The position numbers and the translations under genes are program-made. A DNA stretch of 33,947 bases, from positions 1 through 33,947 of the forward strand of contig JAEWJO010000346.1 of the NCBI GenBank assembly GCA_023386455.1, written 5' to 3'. The DNA is from Pseudomonadota bacterium. Its GTDB lineage: Bacteria; Myxococcota_A; Polyangia; Haliangiales; Haliangiaceae. The notes under the pieces are model-generated. The model saw only the letters and a program-made list of their open reading frames with translations, was not told the origin of the DNA and made no database searches. Below are positions 1-6,934 of the stretch, one piece after another. The stretch's first letter is position 1, and each line of letters starts with the position of its first letter.

Positions 1-84
1 GTCGTGTACGTCGTGCTCCGCCAGCTGCGCGAAGGCACCCAGATGCCCGAGCTCGCGCTCGCCATCGCACGCGTTCGCACGTAG
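1..84 (+). CDS. C-terminal end of an unidentified protein (partial)
   Basis: An open frame runs from base 1 to a TAG at 82-84 and encodes 27 residues ending in ALAIARVRT. The gene enters from outside the window, so only its C-terminus is visible. Codon use fits the high-GC genome, with G or C in nearly every third position. The tail is too short to identify a family. A small inverted repeat follows at 99-113. Confidence 0.5.
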   Translation, partial: VVYVVLRQLREGTQMPELALAIARVRT

Positions 85-98
85 CTCGGCGTCTCGCT

Positions 99-113
99 CA
101 CACCTCGGGTGTG
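99..113. other. short perfect inverted repeat
   Basis: CACACC and GGTGTG form a 6-bp perfect stem around a 3-nt TCG loop, 15 nt after the stop codon of the upstream partial gene. No T-run follows on either strand, so it is not a classical intrinsic terminator. It could be a weak transcription end or an operator for the gene at 201. Confidence 0.3.
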
Positions 114-200
114 TGAACGGCTCGCTCCACACAGCATGCTGGGTCGCGGGGTTGCCTTCGCGATCGGACCTGGCACGCGGCATGCGAAGCATCGCCGGTG

Positions 201-1406
201 ATGAGGTACGTACCGCTAGCAGTGCTGGTGTGTTGTGCGTGTGGGAGCTCGTCGAAGCCGGCCGCGGATCCCCGCGACGCGGAGCGCGAGGCCGCCGCGG
301 CCCGGCGCAAGGAGCTCGACGACGCGAGACCGATACCTCCGTACGAGACGCGGGAGAAGATCGCGTTTCGCCCGAACGAGCGCTGCGGTCAGGGCCCGTA
401 CCGGCTCGAGACCGACTCGCTTCGCGCGCATTACGGCGAGGAGATCATCGTGTACGCGTGCGGCGACCACGCGATCCGCGGCAACTATCGATTCGACGTC
501 CAGCGATCATCCCCGTACACGACCGAGCGCGCATTCGGCTGGGTCAGCGACAACGAGGCCTGCAAGGGCAATCGCGCGACCGTCGTCGACGCGGGATCGA
601 GCGCGGCCTCGGGCGGTGGCGGTGGCAATGGCAGCGGCAAGGGCGTCGGCAAGGGCGCCGCCGCCAAAGCGGCAGCCAAGCCGACGGCGCGGACGCTCGC
701 GCGCGGCGAGGTGCCGAGCGACTGCAACGTCACGAGCTACATCCTCGATACCTCGTACCGCTCGAGCGGCGACGTACCGGCGCTCGAGGCGCATCTCGTG
801 ATCGACATCTGGTCCGACGAGCCGAACGATCTGCAGGGCCTCGTGTTCGTGATCGAGAAGAAGACGGTCGTCGCCGACATGACCGTCGAGCGATGGAAGG
901 CGTTCCTCGACGCCGACGAGGCGTGGTCCGAGCGTGCCAGCGCATTCCTGGAGGAGGAGGTCGCTGCAGGTCGCACGACGCTGCTCGACTCGACGGTGAC
1001 GACTCCGCCACCCCCGCCGCCGCGCCGCGAGACGCTGCCGCCGAAGCCGAGCAAGAACGCGCGCTGGATCCCCGGCTACTGGCAGTACGCCACCGGTGAG
1101 TTTCACTGGCTCGCCGGCATGTGGGAGGTGCCGCCCGAGGATGTCGCGAAGGATCTGACCGTGCACGCGCCATCACCGCCGCCGGCGGTCCGTGTCGATC
1201 AGCCCGTGGAGCCGAGGCCCGTCGTCACGGCGGTGTGGACGCCCGGCCAGTGGCAGTGGGACGGCCGCGTGTACGTGTGGATCCCCGGCGCGTGGCGCGT
1301 GCCTCCGTCGCGCGAGCACGCGTGGCAGCCGGCGCGGTGGTCGGCCAGCGTTCGCGGGGGCGCCGTGTTCGTGCCGGGTGGCTGGCACGTCCGGATCGGT
1401 CGCTGA
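201..1406 (+). CDS. secreted WXXGXW-repeat protein, probable lipoprotein
   Basis: The product is 401 aa. The N-terminus MRYVPLAVLVCCACGSSS is a short signal peptide followed by Cys residues, so a lipoprotein is likely although the lipobox is imperfect. A charged region (about 20-125) is followed by a Gly/Ser/Lys/Ala-rich linker (about 135-165), a compact domain with several Glu/Asp runs, a run of six prolines, and a C-terminal third containing WXXGXW-type repeats (WIPGYW, WLAGMW, WTPGQW, WIPGAW, VPGGW). Such repeats are known from outer-membrane-associated proteins of unknown function. GTG at 198 is an alternative start one codon upstream. I chose ATG at 201 because the signal peptide then begins with MR. 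A second WXXGXW protein is encoded at 3288-3773. Function unknown. Confidence 0.8.
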   Translation: MRYVPLAVLVCCACGSSSKPAADPRDAEREAAAARRKELDDARPIPPYETREKIAFRPNERCGQGPYRLETDSLRAHYGEEIIVYACGDHAIRGNYRFDVQRSSPYTTERAFGWVSDNEACKGNRATVVDAGSSAASGGGGGNGSGKGVGKGAAAKAAAKPTARTLARGEVPSDCNVTSYILDTSYRSSGDVPALEAHLVIDIWSDEPNDLQGLVFVIEKKTVVADMTVERWKAFLDADEAWSERASAFLEEEVAAGRTTLLDSTVTTPPPPPPRRETLPPKPSKNARWIPGYWQYATGEFHWLAGMWEVPPEDVAKDLTVHAPSPPPAVRVDQPVEPRPVVTAVWTPGQWQWDGRVYVWIPGAWRVPPSREHAWQPARWSASVRGGAVFVPGGWHVRIGR

Positions 1407-1412
1407 GCGCGA

Positions 1413-2060
1413 TCACTTCGCGCGCTGCAGCTGACACGCGTAGTCGCTGCCGTGCGTGCACGCGAACGCGATGATCTCGGTCGCGTCCGCGCCGGCATTC
1501 GCACGGTCGAACAGCGGCCGCGCGCAGCCGTCGGGATCGCCGAGCTCGCACGCGCGAGCGAACAGTCGCGTCGCCTCGGCCTTGTCCTCGAGCGTCACGA
1601 ACCGTGGCGGCACCTCGGCGGCATGCGGGTTGAACTTGCGGATCACGAACCGCGGCTTCGCATCGTCGACGGTCGCCGCGCCGAGGCCGATGCTCGTCAC
1701 GAACTCGGTCCGCAGCGCACCCGCGATGTAGCACGCGCGCGCGTTGCTCTCCGCGCAACGCTTGTCCACCAGCGCGAGCGCCGCCCGGCGGTAGCGCTCG
1801 TCGATGATCACCGCGGCGCACCGCTTCGCGTCGCGGGACAAACCGCCGCCGGCCTGCATGCGGTACGGGCCGTACGCGATGACGATCGCGCTGCAGCCCT
1901 CGAGTGCCCCGACGAGGCGCGGATCGTCGGCGGCGACCACATCTGGCGTGCTCGCCGAGCCGGACTGTTTGACCGCCGGCACGCTGCTTCCAGGACCGGC
2001 GCCGTTGGGCGTCGAGTTGCAGCCGACGGCGATGACGAGCGAGAGCGCGAGCGCACGCAT
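1413..2060 (-). CDS. Sel1/Hcp-like lipoprotein
   Basis: The product is 215 aa. It starts MRALALSLVIAVGCNST, a classic lipoprotein signal with the Cys at residue 14. A Ser/Pro/Gly-rich linker follows, then a domain with segments such as CAESNARACYIAG and ARACELGDPDGC. The spacing Ala-Cys-Glx-x-Gly-x-x-x-Gly-Cys is that of Cys-rich Sel1-like (Hcp-type) helical repeats, which in other proteins mediate protein-protein contacts. The start is supported by a purine-rich GGGTGAG a few bases upstream of the ATG on the minus strand. The gene converges with the gene at 201-1406, 6 bp away. Specific role unknown; confidence in the Sel1 relation is moderate. Confidence 0.75.
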   Translation of the reverse strand: MRALALSLVIAVGCNSTPNGAGPGSSVPAVKQSGSASTPDVVAADDPRLVGALEGCSAIVIAYGPYRMQAGGGLSRDAKRCAAVIIDERYRRAALALVDKRCAESNARACYIAGALRTEFVTSIGLGAATVDDAKPRFVIRKFNPHAAEVPPRFVTLEDKAEATRLFARACELGDPDGCARPLFDRANAGADATEIIAFACTHGSDYACQLQRAK

Positions 2061-2108
2061 CGGGCTCACCCTATCAGGCGAAGCGACGGAGCGCCCGGTC
2101 TCACTGGA

Positions 2109-2137
2109 TTGGCGAGTGTCGTCGGGATCTGTAGAAT
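2109..2137 (+). promoter_or_regulatory. sigma-70-type promoter of the metalloprotease gene
   Basis: TTGGCG at 2109-2114 and TAGAAT at 2132-2137 are separated by exactly 17 nt. The GTG start codon follows 9 nt after the -10 hexamer, so the transcript would have almost no 5' leader. No Shine-Dalgarno sequence is seen. Confidence 0.65.
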
Positions 2138-2146
2138 GCGTCGGCC

Positions 2147-3229
2147 GTGGGCTCCCTTCTTCGCCGCCCCCTCGTCGTGACGCTCCTGGCCGCCGGCGGT
2201 TGCGTGTCGCCGGTGATGCACTTCGGCGAGGGCAAGACCGCCAAGCAAGCGCAGCACGACACGATGGCGTCGTTCGGTCCCGCGCGCCTCGCGACCGGGG
2301 AGAAGTGGGCCGGCGAGGTGCAGACGCGCAAGATCCGCGTCTGGGCCGACAATCAGTACCGGACGCAGAACCGGCACTGGCAGCAGTCGTTCGAGCAGCC
2401 ACTCGAGCTCGCCAACGTCGTGATCGAGCCGATCCTCGGCATTCGCTTCGTCGCCGAGTATGTCGAGTGGGAGCGCTACGAGCCCGGGTCGACGCTCACA
2501 GACGACATCAAGGCACTCGAGGAGCGCGATCCGGGAACCGACGTGTTCGCGGTGATCGGGCTGACGTCGTCGCTGTCGCTCGTCACCGCGACGTTCGACC
2601 AGCTCGGGCTCGCGGGCCTCGGCGGGCGCCACATGATGCTGCGCGGCTACGCGGATATCGAGGAGCGCAAGGTGTACGCGAACGCGTTCCCGGATCTGCG
2701 TCCCGAGGAGCGCGAGCTCGCGCTCGAGCACCTGCGTCACCACAAGACGGCGGTGGTGCTGCTCCACGAGCTCGGTCACAACCTGGGCGTCGATCACGAG
2801 ACCGACAGCAACACGATCATGTACGCGTCGTACTCGAACCACGCGTCGGCGTTCAGCCCGCAGGCGCGCGCGACGATGCTGCGTACCGTCGACGAGCGCC
2901 TGCATCGCAAGCCGTCGAAGCCGGTCGTCGCGAGCGCGCCCGTGCAGGCGACACCAGCAAGCGTGGACGCGCCGCCGGTCACGCCGGCCGTGCATCACGC
3001 GCCGATCGTCATCCGCGTCACGCGCAGCAAGAGCACGATCGTCGATGGCAAGCAGCTCGGCGCCGAGGCTCTCGACACGATGCTGAAGGCGGTGTTCGCG
3101 GAGGACCCGACGACGAAGATCGTGATCAACGAGGATCGCAAGGTGCCGACCGGCGCCATCGGAGACCTGCTCGACCGTCTGAAGGCGATCGGGTTTGCGA
3201 AGTTCGAGTTCGGCTGGAGCGGCAAGTAG
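2147..3229 (+). CDS. metzincin-type zinc protease with C-terminal ExbD/TolR-like domain
   Basis: The product is 360 aa. An N-terminal hydrophobic segment ending in AAGGC suggests a lipoprotein or exported protein. Residues 207-217 read HELGHNLGVDH, the HExxHxxGxxH zinc-binding motif of metzincins. NTIMYASY, about ten residues later, fits the Met-turn. The catalytic Glu and all three His ligands are present, so activity is likely. After a Pro/Ala/Val linker (about 265-285), residues 286-360 resemble the periplasmic domain of ExbD/TolR: IVDGKQLG, then a Leu-rich helix, TKIVINEDRKVPTGAIGDLLDRLKAIG cut here into its parts TKIVINEDRKVP and a following helix, then a final strand. The GTG start is supported by the promoter at 2109-2137. 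The protease-ExbD-like combination is unusual. Substrate unknown. Confidence 0.8.
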   Translation: MGSLLRRPLVVTLLAAGGCVSPVMHFGEGKTAKQAQHDTMASFGPARLATGEKWAGEVQTRKIRVWADNQYRTQNRHWQQSFEQPLELANVVIEPILGIRFVAEYVEWERYEPGSTLTDDIKALEERDPGTDVFAVIGLTSSLSLVTATFDQLGLAGLGGRHMMLRGYADIEERKVYANAFPDLRPEERELALEHLRHHKTAVVLLHELGHNLGVDHETDSNTIMYASYSNHASAFSPQARATMLRTVDERLHRKPSKPVVASAPVQATPASVDAPPVTPAVHHAPIVIRVTRSKSTIVDGKQLGAEALDTMLKAVFAEDPTTKIVINEDRKVPTGAIGDLLDRLKAIGFAKFEFGWSGK

Positions 3230-3267
3230 CCGAAACCGAAAAGCGGCCCGCATCGCTGCGGACCGCT
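3230..3267 (-). terminator. intrinsic terminator of the WXXGXW gene at 3288-3773
   Basis: Arms at 3242-3251 and 3258-3267 form a 10-bp stem with one G-U wobble on the minus strand and a 6-nt loop. On the minus strand the stem is followed by TTTTCGGTTTCGG. It lies 20 bp beyond the stop of the minus-strand gene. It may also stop transcripts of the plus-strand protease gene. A near-identical hairpin occurs at 29856-29877. Confidence 0.75.
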
Positions 3268-3287
3268 AGCACCCACCGGACCCGCGT

Positions 3288-3773
3288 CTAGCGGATCGAG
3301 ATGCCGGCGCTGATGCTCACGCCACCGCTGACCACGGGCTGCTCGGCAACCGCCCAGTAGCCCGGCTGCCAGATCCACTCGCTGCCGCCCCACTGCCAGT
3401 TGCCCGCGACCCAGACATAGCCGGACACCGGCTGGTAGCTCTCGACGATGATCGGCGGGCGAACGTGGGCGTCGTAGTAGCGATGGCGATGCACCGGGCG
3501 CTTGTAGACGCGGACGACACCGCCCGGGAACACGTAGCGCCCGTTGCTCACGCGCACGTGCCCACCGCGCGGTCCACGATGGCGATGATCGCGAACGGGG
3601 GCCGCGTTCCGCGCCGGACCTCCGGCGCGATGGTCACGAACGACGACGCCACCGCTCCGGCTCGAACCGTGGTTCGGCCCATGATTACCGCCGCGGCCGC
3701 GACCGTGTCCCGCATAGGCAGCACTGCCGAGGACCAAGCAGAGGATCGTTGCGATTCCAAGTGTGCGACTCAT
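3288..3773 (-). CDS. small secreted WXXGXW-repeat protein
   Basis: The product is 161 aa. The N-terminus MSRTLGIATILCLVLGSAAYAG is a clear Sec signal peptide with an AYA cleavage site. The mature protein begins with a Gly/Arg/His-rich basic stretch (about 23-75) and a Tyr/Val-rich middle. It ends with two WXXGXW units (WVAGNWQWGG, WIWQPGYWAV). The family is found in outer-membrane-associated proteins, function unknown. The ATG is preceded on the minus strand by TAGTCT 7 nt upstream and no Shine-Dalgarno, so the transcript is probably leaderless. A strong terminator follows the stop. Confidence 0.85.
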   Translation of the reverse strand: MSRTLGIATILCLVLGSAAYAGHGRGRGGNHGPNHGSSRSGGVVVRDHRAGGPARNAAPVRDHRHRGPRGGHVRVSNGRYVFPGGVVRVYKRPVHRHRYYDAHVRPPIIVESYQPVSGYVWVAGNWQWGGSEWIWQPGYWAVAEQPVVSGGVSISAGISIR

Positions 3774-3780
3774 GGAAGCC

Positions 3781-3786
3781 AGACTA
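3781..3786 (-). promoter_or_regulatory. -10-like hexamer TAGTCT upstream of the 3773 start
   Basis: TAGTCT on the minus strand ends 7 nt before the ATG at 3773. It fits the recurring TANNNT plus 6-9 nt pattern of this window. No convincing -35 is seen. Confidence 0.45.
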
Positions 3787-3844
3787 CCGCCGAAGAGATG
3801 TAGGCCTGGCGGAGCCAACGCGCGCTCGATGCGCTGGACAGTGC

Positions 3845-3874
3845 CGCAGCTAACATTGTCAGCCGCTAACTGTC
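3845..3874 (-). promoter_or_regulatory. GCTAAC direct repeats, possible operator
   Basis: The plus strand shows GCAGCTAAC at 3846-3854 and GCCGCTAAC at 3862-3870, 16 nt apart from start to start and each followed closely by TGTC. They lie about 75-95 bp upstream of the minus-strand gene at 3773, in otherwise empty sequence. Two helical-phased repeats suggest a binding site; no regulator is identified. Confidence 0.3.
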
Positions 3875-3901
3875 GATGAGCGTCTGTGAAGTTAGATGAA
3901 C

Positions 3902-4018
3902 TCAGGCCGTCACGGTGATGCCGGAGATCGTCGCCAGCTTTGCGAGCCACTCGTCGCGCTTCTGCACGCGGAGCTCGACCTCGTGACCGCCGTGGAGTCG
4001 CAGCGAGATCAGTACTAC
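3902..4018 (-). pseudogene. short protein-like remnant without a start codon
   Basis: The minus strand encodes a well-composed stretch (VVLISLRLHGGHEVELRV, then a helix KRDEWLAKLATIS, ending GITVTA) before a TGA at 3902-3904. The alternating polar and hydrophobic strand-helix pattern looks like real protein. No in-frame ATG, GTG or TTG is found before the frame runs into the antisense of the gene at 4069. It may be the 3' end of a deleted gene, or a CTG-started small protein. Not recognised. Confidence 0.3.
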
Positions 4019-4053
4019 CTCTGCTCGACCCTCTTGTGGGGCGAACCCGGGCT

Positions 4054-4059
4054 TATGCT
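4054..4059 (+). promoter_or_regulatory. -10-like hexamer TATGCT upstream of the 4069 start
   Basis: TATGCT ends 9 nt before the ATG at 4069. There is no Shine-Dalgarno between the two. This fits the leaderless pattern seen at several genes here. Confidence 0.45.
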
Positions 4060-4068
4060 CGTGCGCGC

Positions 4069-4512
4069 ATGGCGATGACCCTGGACGATGTCGACGCGTT
4101 CTCGCTGAAGCTGCCCGGCGTCGTCGTCGGCACGAAGTGGGGCAATCGCACGTGGATGATCGAGGACAAGGGCTTCGCGTGGCAGCGCCCGCTCCGCAAG
4201 ACCGACCTCGAGCGTCTCGGCGACGAGCCGCCGCCTGTCGGGGATGTCCTCGCGGTGCGGACCGCCGGCCTCGATGCGAAGGACGCATTGCTCGCGATCG
4301 CGCCGCCGGGGTTCTTCACGATCCAGCACTTCAACAACTATCCCGCTGTGCTGATCGAGCTACGCAGGGCGCGTGTGAAGGATGTCCGCGCGGCGATCCT
4401 CGACGCGTACGGTGCCGTCGCGGCCTCGTTGCCGATCAAGAAGCGACCCGCGGCGAAGAAGCCCGCCGCGAAGCGCGCACCGGCGAAGTCCCCCCGGCGT
4501 CGGTCGCGCTGA
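4069..4512 (+). CDS. MmcQ/YjbR (DUF419) protein with histone-H1-like tail
   Basis: The product is 147 aa. Residues 1-120 match the MmcQ/YjbR fold as I recall it: an early helix ending KLPGV, the strand pattern GTKWGNRTWMI, KGFAWQRPL, a late GFFTIQHFNNYPAVLIEL block and a final helix. YjbR proteins have a CyaY-like DNA-binding fold. The last 25 residues (KKRPAAKKPAAKRAPAKSP then RRRSR) are almost pure Lys/Arg/Ala/Pro, like a histone H1 or AlgP tail, which supports nucleic-acid association. ATG at 4075 is an alternative start. The stop codon abuts the stop of the convergent gene at 4513. Confidence 0.85.
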   Translation: MAMTLDDVDAFSLKLPGVVVGTKWGNRTWMIEDKGFAWQRPLRKTDLERLGDEPPPVGDVLAVRTAGLDAKDALLAIAPPGFFTIQHFNNYPAVLIELRRARVKDVRAAILDAYGAVAASLPIKKRPAAKKPAAKRAPAKSPRRRSR

Positions 4513-5046
4513 TCAGGCCTCGGGCTTGATCGAGTCGCAGACCTTCGCGAGCCAGTCGAGCAGCGGCTTGTCCGGCGTCTTCGTCTCCTTCGAGTCGGGT
4601 CCGGCGTACCAGTGACAGGTTCCCTCGATCCCGCGGGTCTCGTCGAGCGGGAGCCACACGGTGACATCGAGGTGGCGGTTGCCCTTCACCGACGACACGT
4701 ACGTCAGCTTGCCATCCGGCTGCGCCTGCTTGGTGATCTCGACGAGATCGAAGCGCTGGGCATCGGGCTCGACGTCGCGTGCGAGCTCTTCGACGGACTT
4801 GAAGGTCTTGTCGCGCACACGGATCGTGATCCGCGGACCGGCGGCGCCGATCGGCTGGACGTGCCAGTCGGGACCGACCATCGACTCCTTGTTCTCGGGC
4901 AATCCCTGCGGGATGTCGACACGAACCTTCACGCCCTTCGCATCGACGGTCGTCGAGACGAGCTTCGCGTCGATCCACTTCGCGTTGCCGTCGCCGCCCG
5001 ATCCGCACGCCGCGATCAGTGCCACGCCGATCCACATCGTTTTCAT
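4513..5046 (-). CDS. lipoprotein of unknown function
   Basis: The product is 177 aa. It begins MKTMWIGVALIAACGSGG, a good lipoprotein signal with lipobox IAAC. The mature part is predicted mostly beta with charged loops and contains two Cys (CHWYAG and KVCDSIK), which could form a disulfide near the C-terminus. The ATG at 5046 is preceded by GGAG with a 5-nt spacer; a second ATG sits directly upstream at 5049 with poorer spacing. The gene is convergent with the YjbR gene, with no bases between the stops. No family recognised. Confidence 0.75.
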   Translation of the reverse strand: MKTMWIGVALIAACGSGGDGNAKWIDAKLVSTTVDAKGVKVRVDIPQGLPENKESMVGPDWHVQPIGAAGPRITIRVRDKTFKSVEELARDVEPDAQRFDLVEITKQAQPDGKLTYVSSVKGNRHLDVTVWLPLDETRGIEGTCHWYAGPDSKETKTPDKPLLDWLAKVCDSIKPEA

Positions 5047-5187
5047 CATGGCTCCAGACTTGCCCACCGGTGCCGAGAATACTGCAAGATGGATCGCTGG
5101 TGAGCGTCTCGATCGCGTGACGCGCTCCCGGATCGACAGGAGATCTCATTGCGCGCCCGAGCGGTCGTTCTGCGCGTCTCATCGCGC

Positions 5188-5193
5188 TAACGT
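5188..5193 (+). promoter_or_regulatory. -10-like hexamer TAACGT upstream of the 5200 start
   Basis: TAACGT ends 6 nt before the GTG at 5200. No Shine-Dalgarno is present, which supports a leaderless message starting at the GTG. Confidence 0.4.
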
Positions 5194-5199
5194 GCCGGT

Positions 5200-6228
5200 G
5201 TGCGCATCGCGGTTGTCTTCGATTCACCGAACGACTGGTCTCCCGACCAGCACGCAGCGGAGATGGCGAAGCAGATCAAGAACCGACGCAACGTCGAGCC
5301 GGAGATGGAGTACCAGGTCGCGCAGGCGCTCGTGAAGAACGGCCACGAGGTCCTGGTGCTCGGCATCCACGATGACCTGCGCGACATGAGCGCGCGCCTC
5401 GGCGAGTGGAAGCCCGACCTCGTGTTCAACGCGACCGAGGCATTCCAGGAGAACTCGAACCTCGACTACCTCGTCCCGGCGCTGCTCGAGGCGGAGGGCT
5501 ACCGCTACACCGGCGCGCCGCCGCTCGCGCTGCTCGTCACGCGCAACAAGTCGATGAGCAAGAAGGTGCTCGCGTTCCACAACGTGAAGGTGCCCGGGTT
5601 CAAGTCGTGGCGACTCGGCGAGACGCCGGGCCCGAACGAGACGCTGCGGTTCCCGCTGATCGTCAAGCCGCTTCAGGCCGACGCATCCGAGGGCATCTCG
5701 CAAGCATCGATCGTCCACAACAGCGACGCGCTCATCGAGCGTGTCGCGTGGATCCACGAGCGGTTCTCGCAGCCCGCGATCGCCGAGGAGTACATCGAGG
5801 GCCGCGAGCTCTATGCGACGATGGTCGGCAACGGCGACAAGGTCGAGGTCTTGCCGATCGTGGAGATGCTGTTCGAGCAGGCGGGCTCGCGTCCCGAGGA
5901 TCGGATCGCGACGTCGTACGCGAAGTGGGACATGAAGTATCGCGCGCGTCGCGGCATCAAGAACGTGTTCGCGCGGCGGATGGCGAAGGTCGCGATGGAG
6001 CGCTTGCTCGAGACCTGCTACGCGTCCTATCGCGCGTGCTGGTTGCGCGACTACGCGCGCATCGACGTGCGGCTCACCGAGGACAACGAGATCTGGTTCA
6101 TCGAGGCGAACGCGAATCCGTTCCTCAGCTACGGCCACGACTCCGCCGAGTCCGCGCACAAGGCGGGCATGCGGTACAACGCGTTCATCCAGCGCATCGT
6201 CGACGAGGCGATGGCGCGCGAGCCCTGA
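5200..6228 (+). CDS. ATP-grasp ligase, D-Ala-D-Ala ligase-like
   Basis: The product is 342 aa. It has the three-part ATP-grasp layout: an N-terminal Rossmann-like domain (MRIAVVFDSPNDW to about 110, with LVFNATEAFQENSNLDY resembling the ligase family), an ATP-binding lobe (FPLIVKPLQADASEGIS, then AEEYIEGRELY), and the metal-binding end IWFIEANANPFL whose Glu and Asn are the usual Mg ligands. The family joins a carboxylate to an amine or thiol through an acyl-phosphate. It is close to D-Ala-D-Ala ligases, but nothing indicates a cell-wall role: no mur or fts genes are nearby. The GTG start is supported by MRIAVVF and the -10-like TAACGT. The next gene begins 2 nt after the stop. Confidence 0.85.
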   Translation: MRIAVVFDSPNDWSPDQHAAEMAKQIKNRRNVEPEMEYQVAQALVKNGHEVLVLGIHDDLRDMSARLGEWKPDLVFNATEAFQENSNLDYLVPALLEAEGYRYTGAPPLALLVTRNKSMSKKVLAFHNVKVPGFKSWRLGETPGPNETLRFPLIVKPLQADASEGISQASIVHNSDALIERVAWIHERFSQPAIAEEYIEGRELYATMVGNGDKVEVLPIVEMLFEQAGSRPEDRIATSYAKWDMKYRARRGIKNVFARRMAKVAMERLLETCYASYRACWLRDYARIDVRLTEDNEIWFIEANANPFLSYGHDSAESAHKAGMRYNAFIQRIVDEAMAREP

Positions 6229-6229
6229 C

Positions 6230-6934
6230 GTGAGCGGCCCGCAGCTGGCGTTGCGCGTCACGAGCACGGTCGACCAGCTGCCGCTCGATCGCACCTGCGA
6301 TCTCGAGCTCGAGCTCGTGCTGACCAACCGCGGCCGCAAGGCGATCGAGATCTATCCGAACGCGGCCAAGCTCGCCGCGATCGCGTCGTATGCGGGCATC
6401 GGCATCACGTGGGCCATCGCGCTGATCCCGGCGGGCAGCGAGACGCCGCTGCCGCTCCTCGAGCTGCGCCGCTGGTATGGACCGCCGGGCAATCCGCCGT
6501 CGCCCGCATACGCGAAGCAGCAAGCGGTGTCGCTCGCGGCCGGTGAGGAGCACGTCGCGCATCTCGTCGCGTGCTGGATCCCGAACGCGCACCTCTCGCC
6601 GGATCACCTCGCTCCGGCGGTGCTCGATCCGGAGGGTATGGACAACGTCGCGCCGCGGTCGTGGACGCCGCCGCCGGGCTACCCGATGCCACCTCCGCTC
6701 GTCGAGAGCTTCCCCCTCGCGCAGGCGTCGGTGCTCGTGTTCAACGCGACGGCGCCGGCGATCGAGGCGGCGATGCGCGACAAGCCCGACTTCTTGCGCG
6801 GCCACGTCGTCGCGTTCGTGCCGGGCGCCGGTGCATACGAGCTGCACGCCGGCTACCAGCAGAGCTCGTGGATGGGGCTCGGCTCGACGTTCGACGTGCG
6901 CGCGACACCGCTCCGGCTCGTCGTCAGCGCGTGA
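6230..6934 (+). CDS. hypothetical protein coupled to the ATP-grasp ligase
   Basis: The product is 234 aa. The GTG start lies one base after the ligase stop, so the two are almost certainly co-translated. The protein has no signal peptide. It begins with beta strands typical of an Ig-like or C2-like fold (LALRVTSTVDQLPLDRTC, LELELVLTNRGRKAIEI) and has a Pro-rich middle (about 80-165). Tight coupling to the ligase suggests it supplies or modifies a substrate, or is itself modified, but this is inference. No family recognised. It is convergent with the gene at 6935, abutting. Confidence 0.75.
   Translation: MSGPQLALRVTSTVDQLPLDRTCDLELELVLTNRGRKAIEIYPNAAKLAAIASYAGIGITWAIALIPAGSETPLPLLELRRWYGPPGNPPSPAYAKQQAVSLAAGEEHVAHLVACWIPNAHLSPDHLAPAVLDPEGMDNVAPRSWTPPPGYPMPPPLVESFPLAQASVLVFNATAPAIEAAMRDKPDFLRGHVVAFVPGAGAYELHAGYQQSSWMGLGSTFDVRATPLRLVVSA

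Noticed and set aside
600..690. Gly/Ser/Ala-rich repeat region as a possible minisatellite
   Set aside because: It is a low-complexity protein linker; no regular DNA repeat unit is seen.
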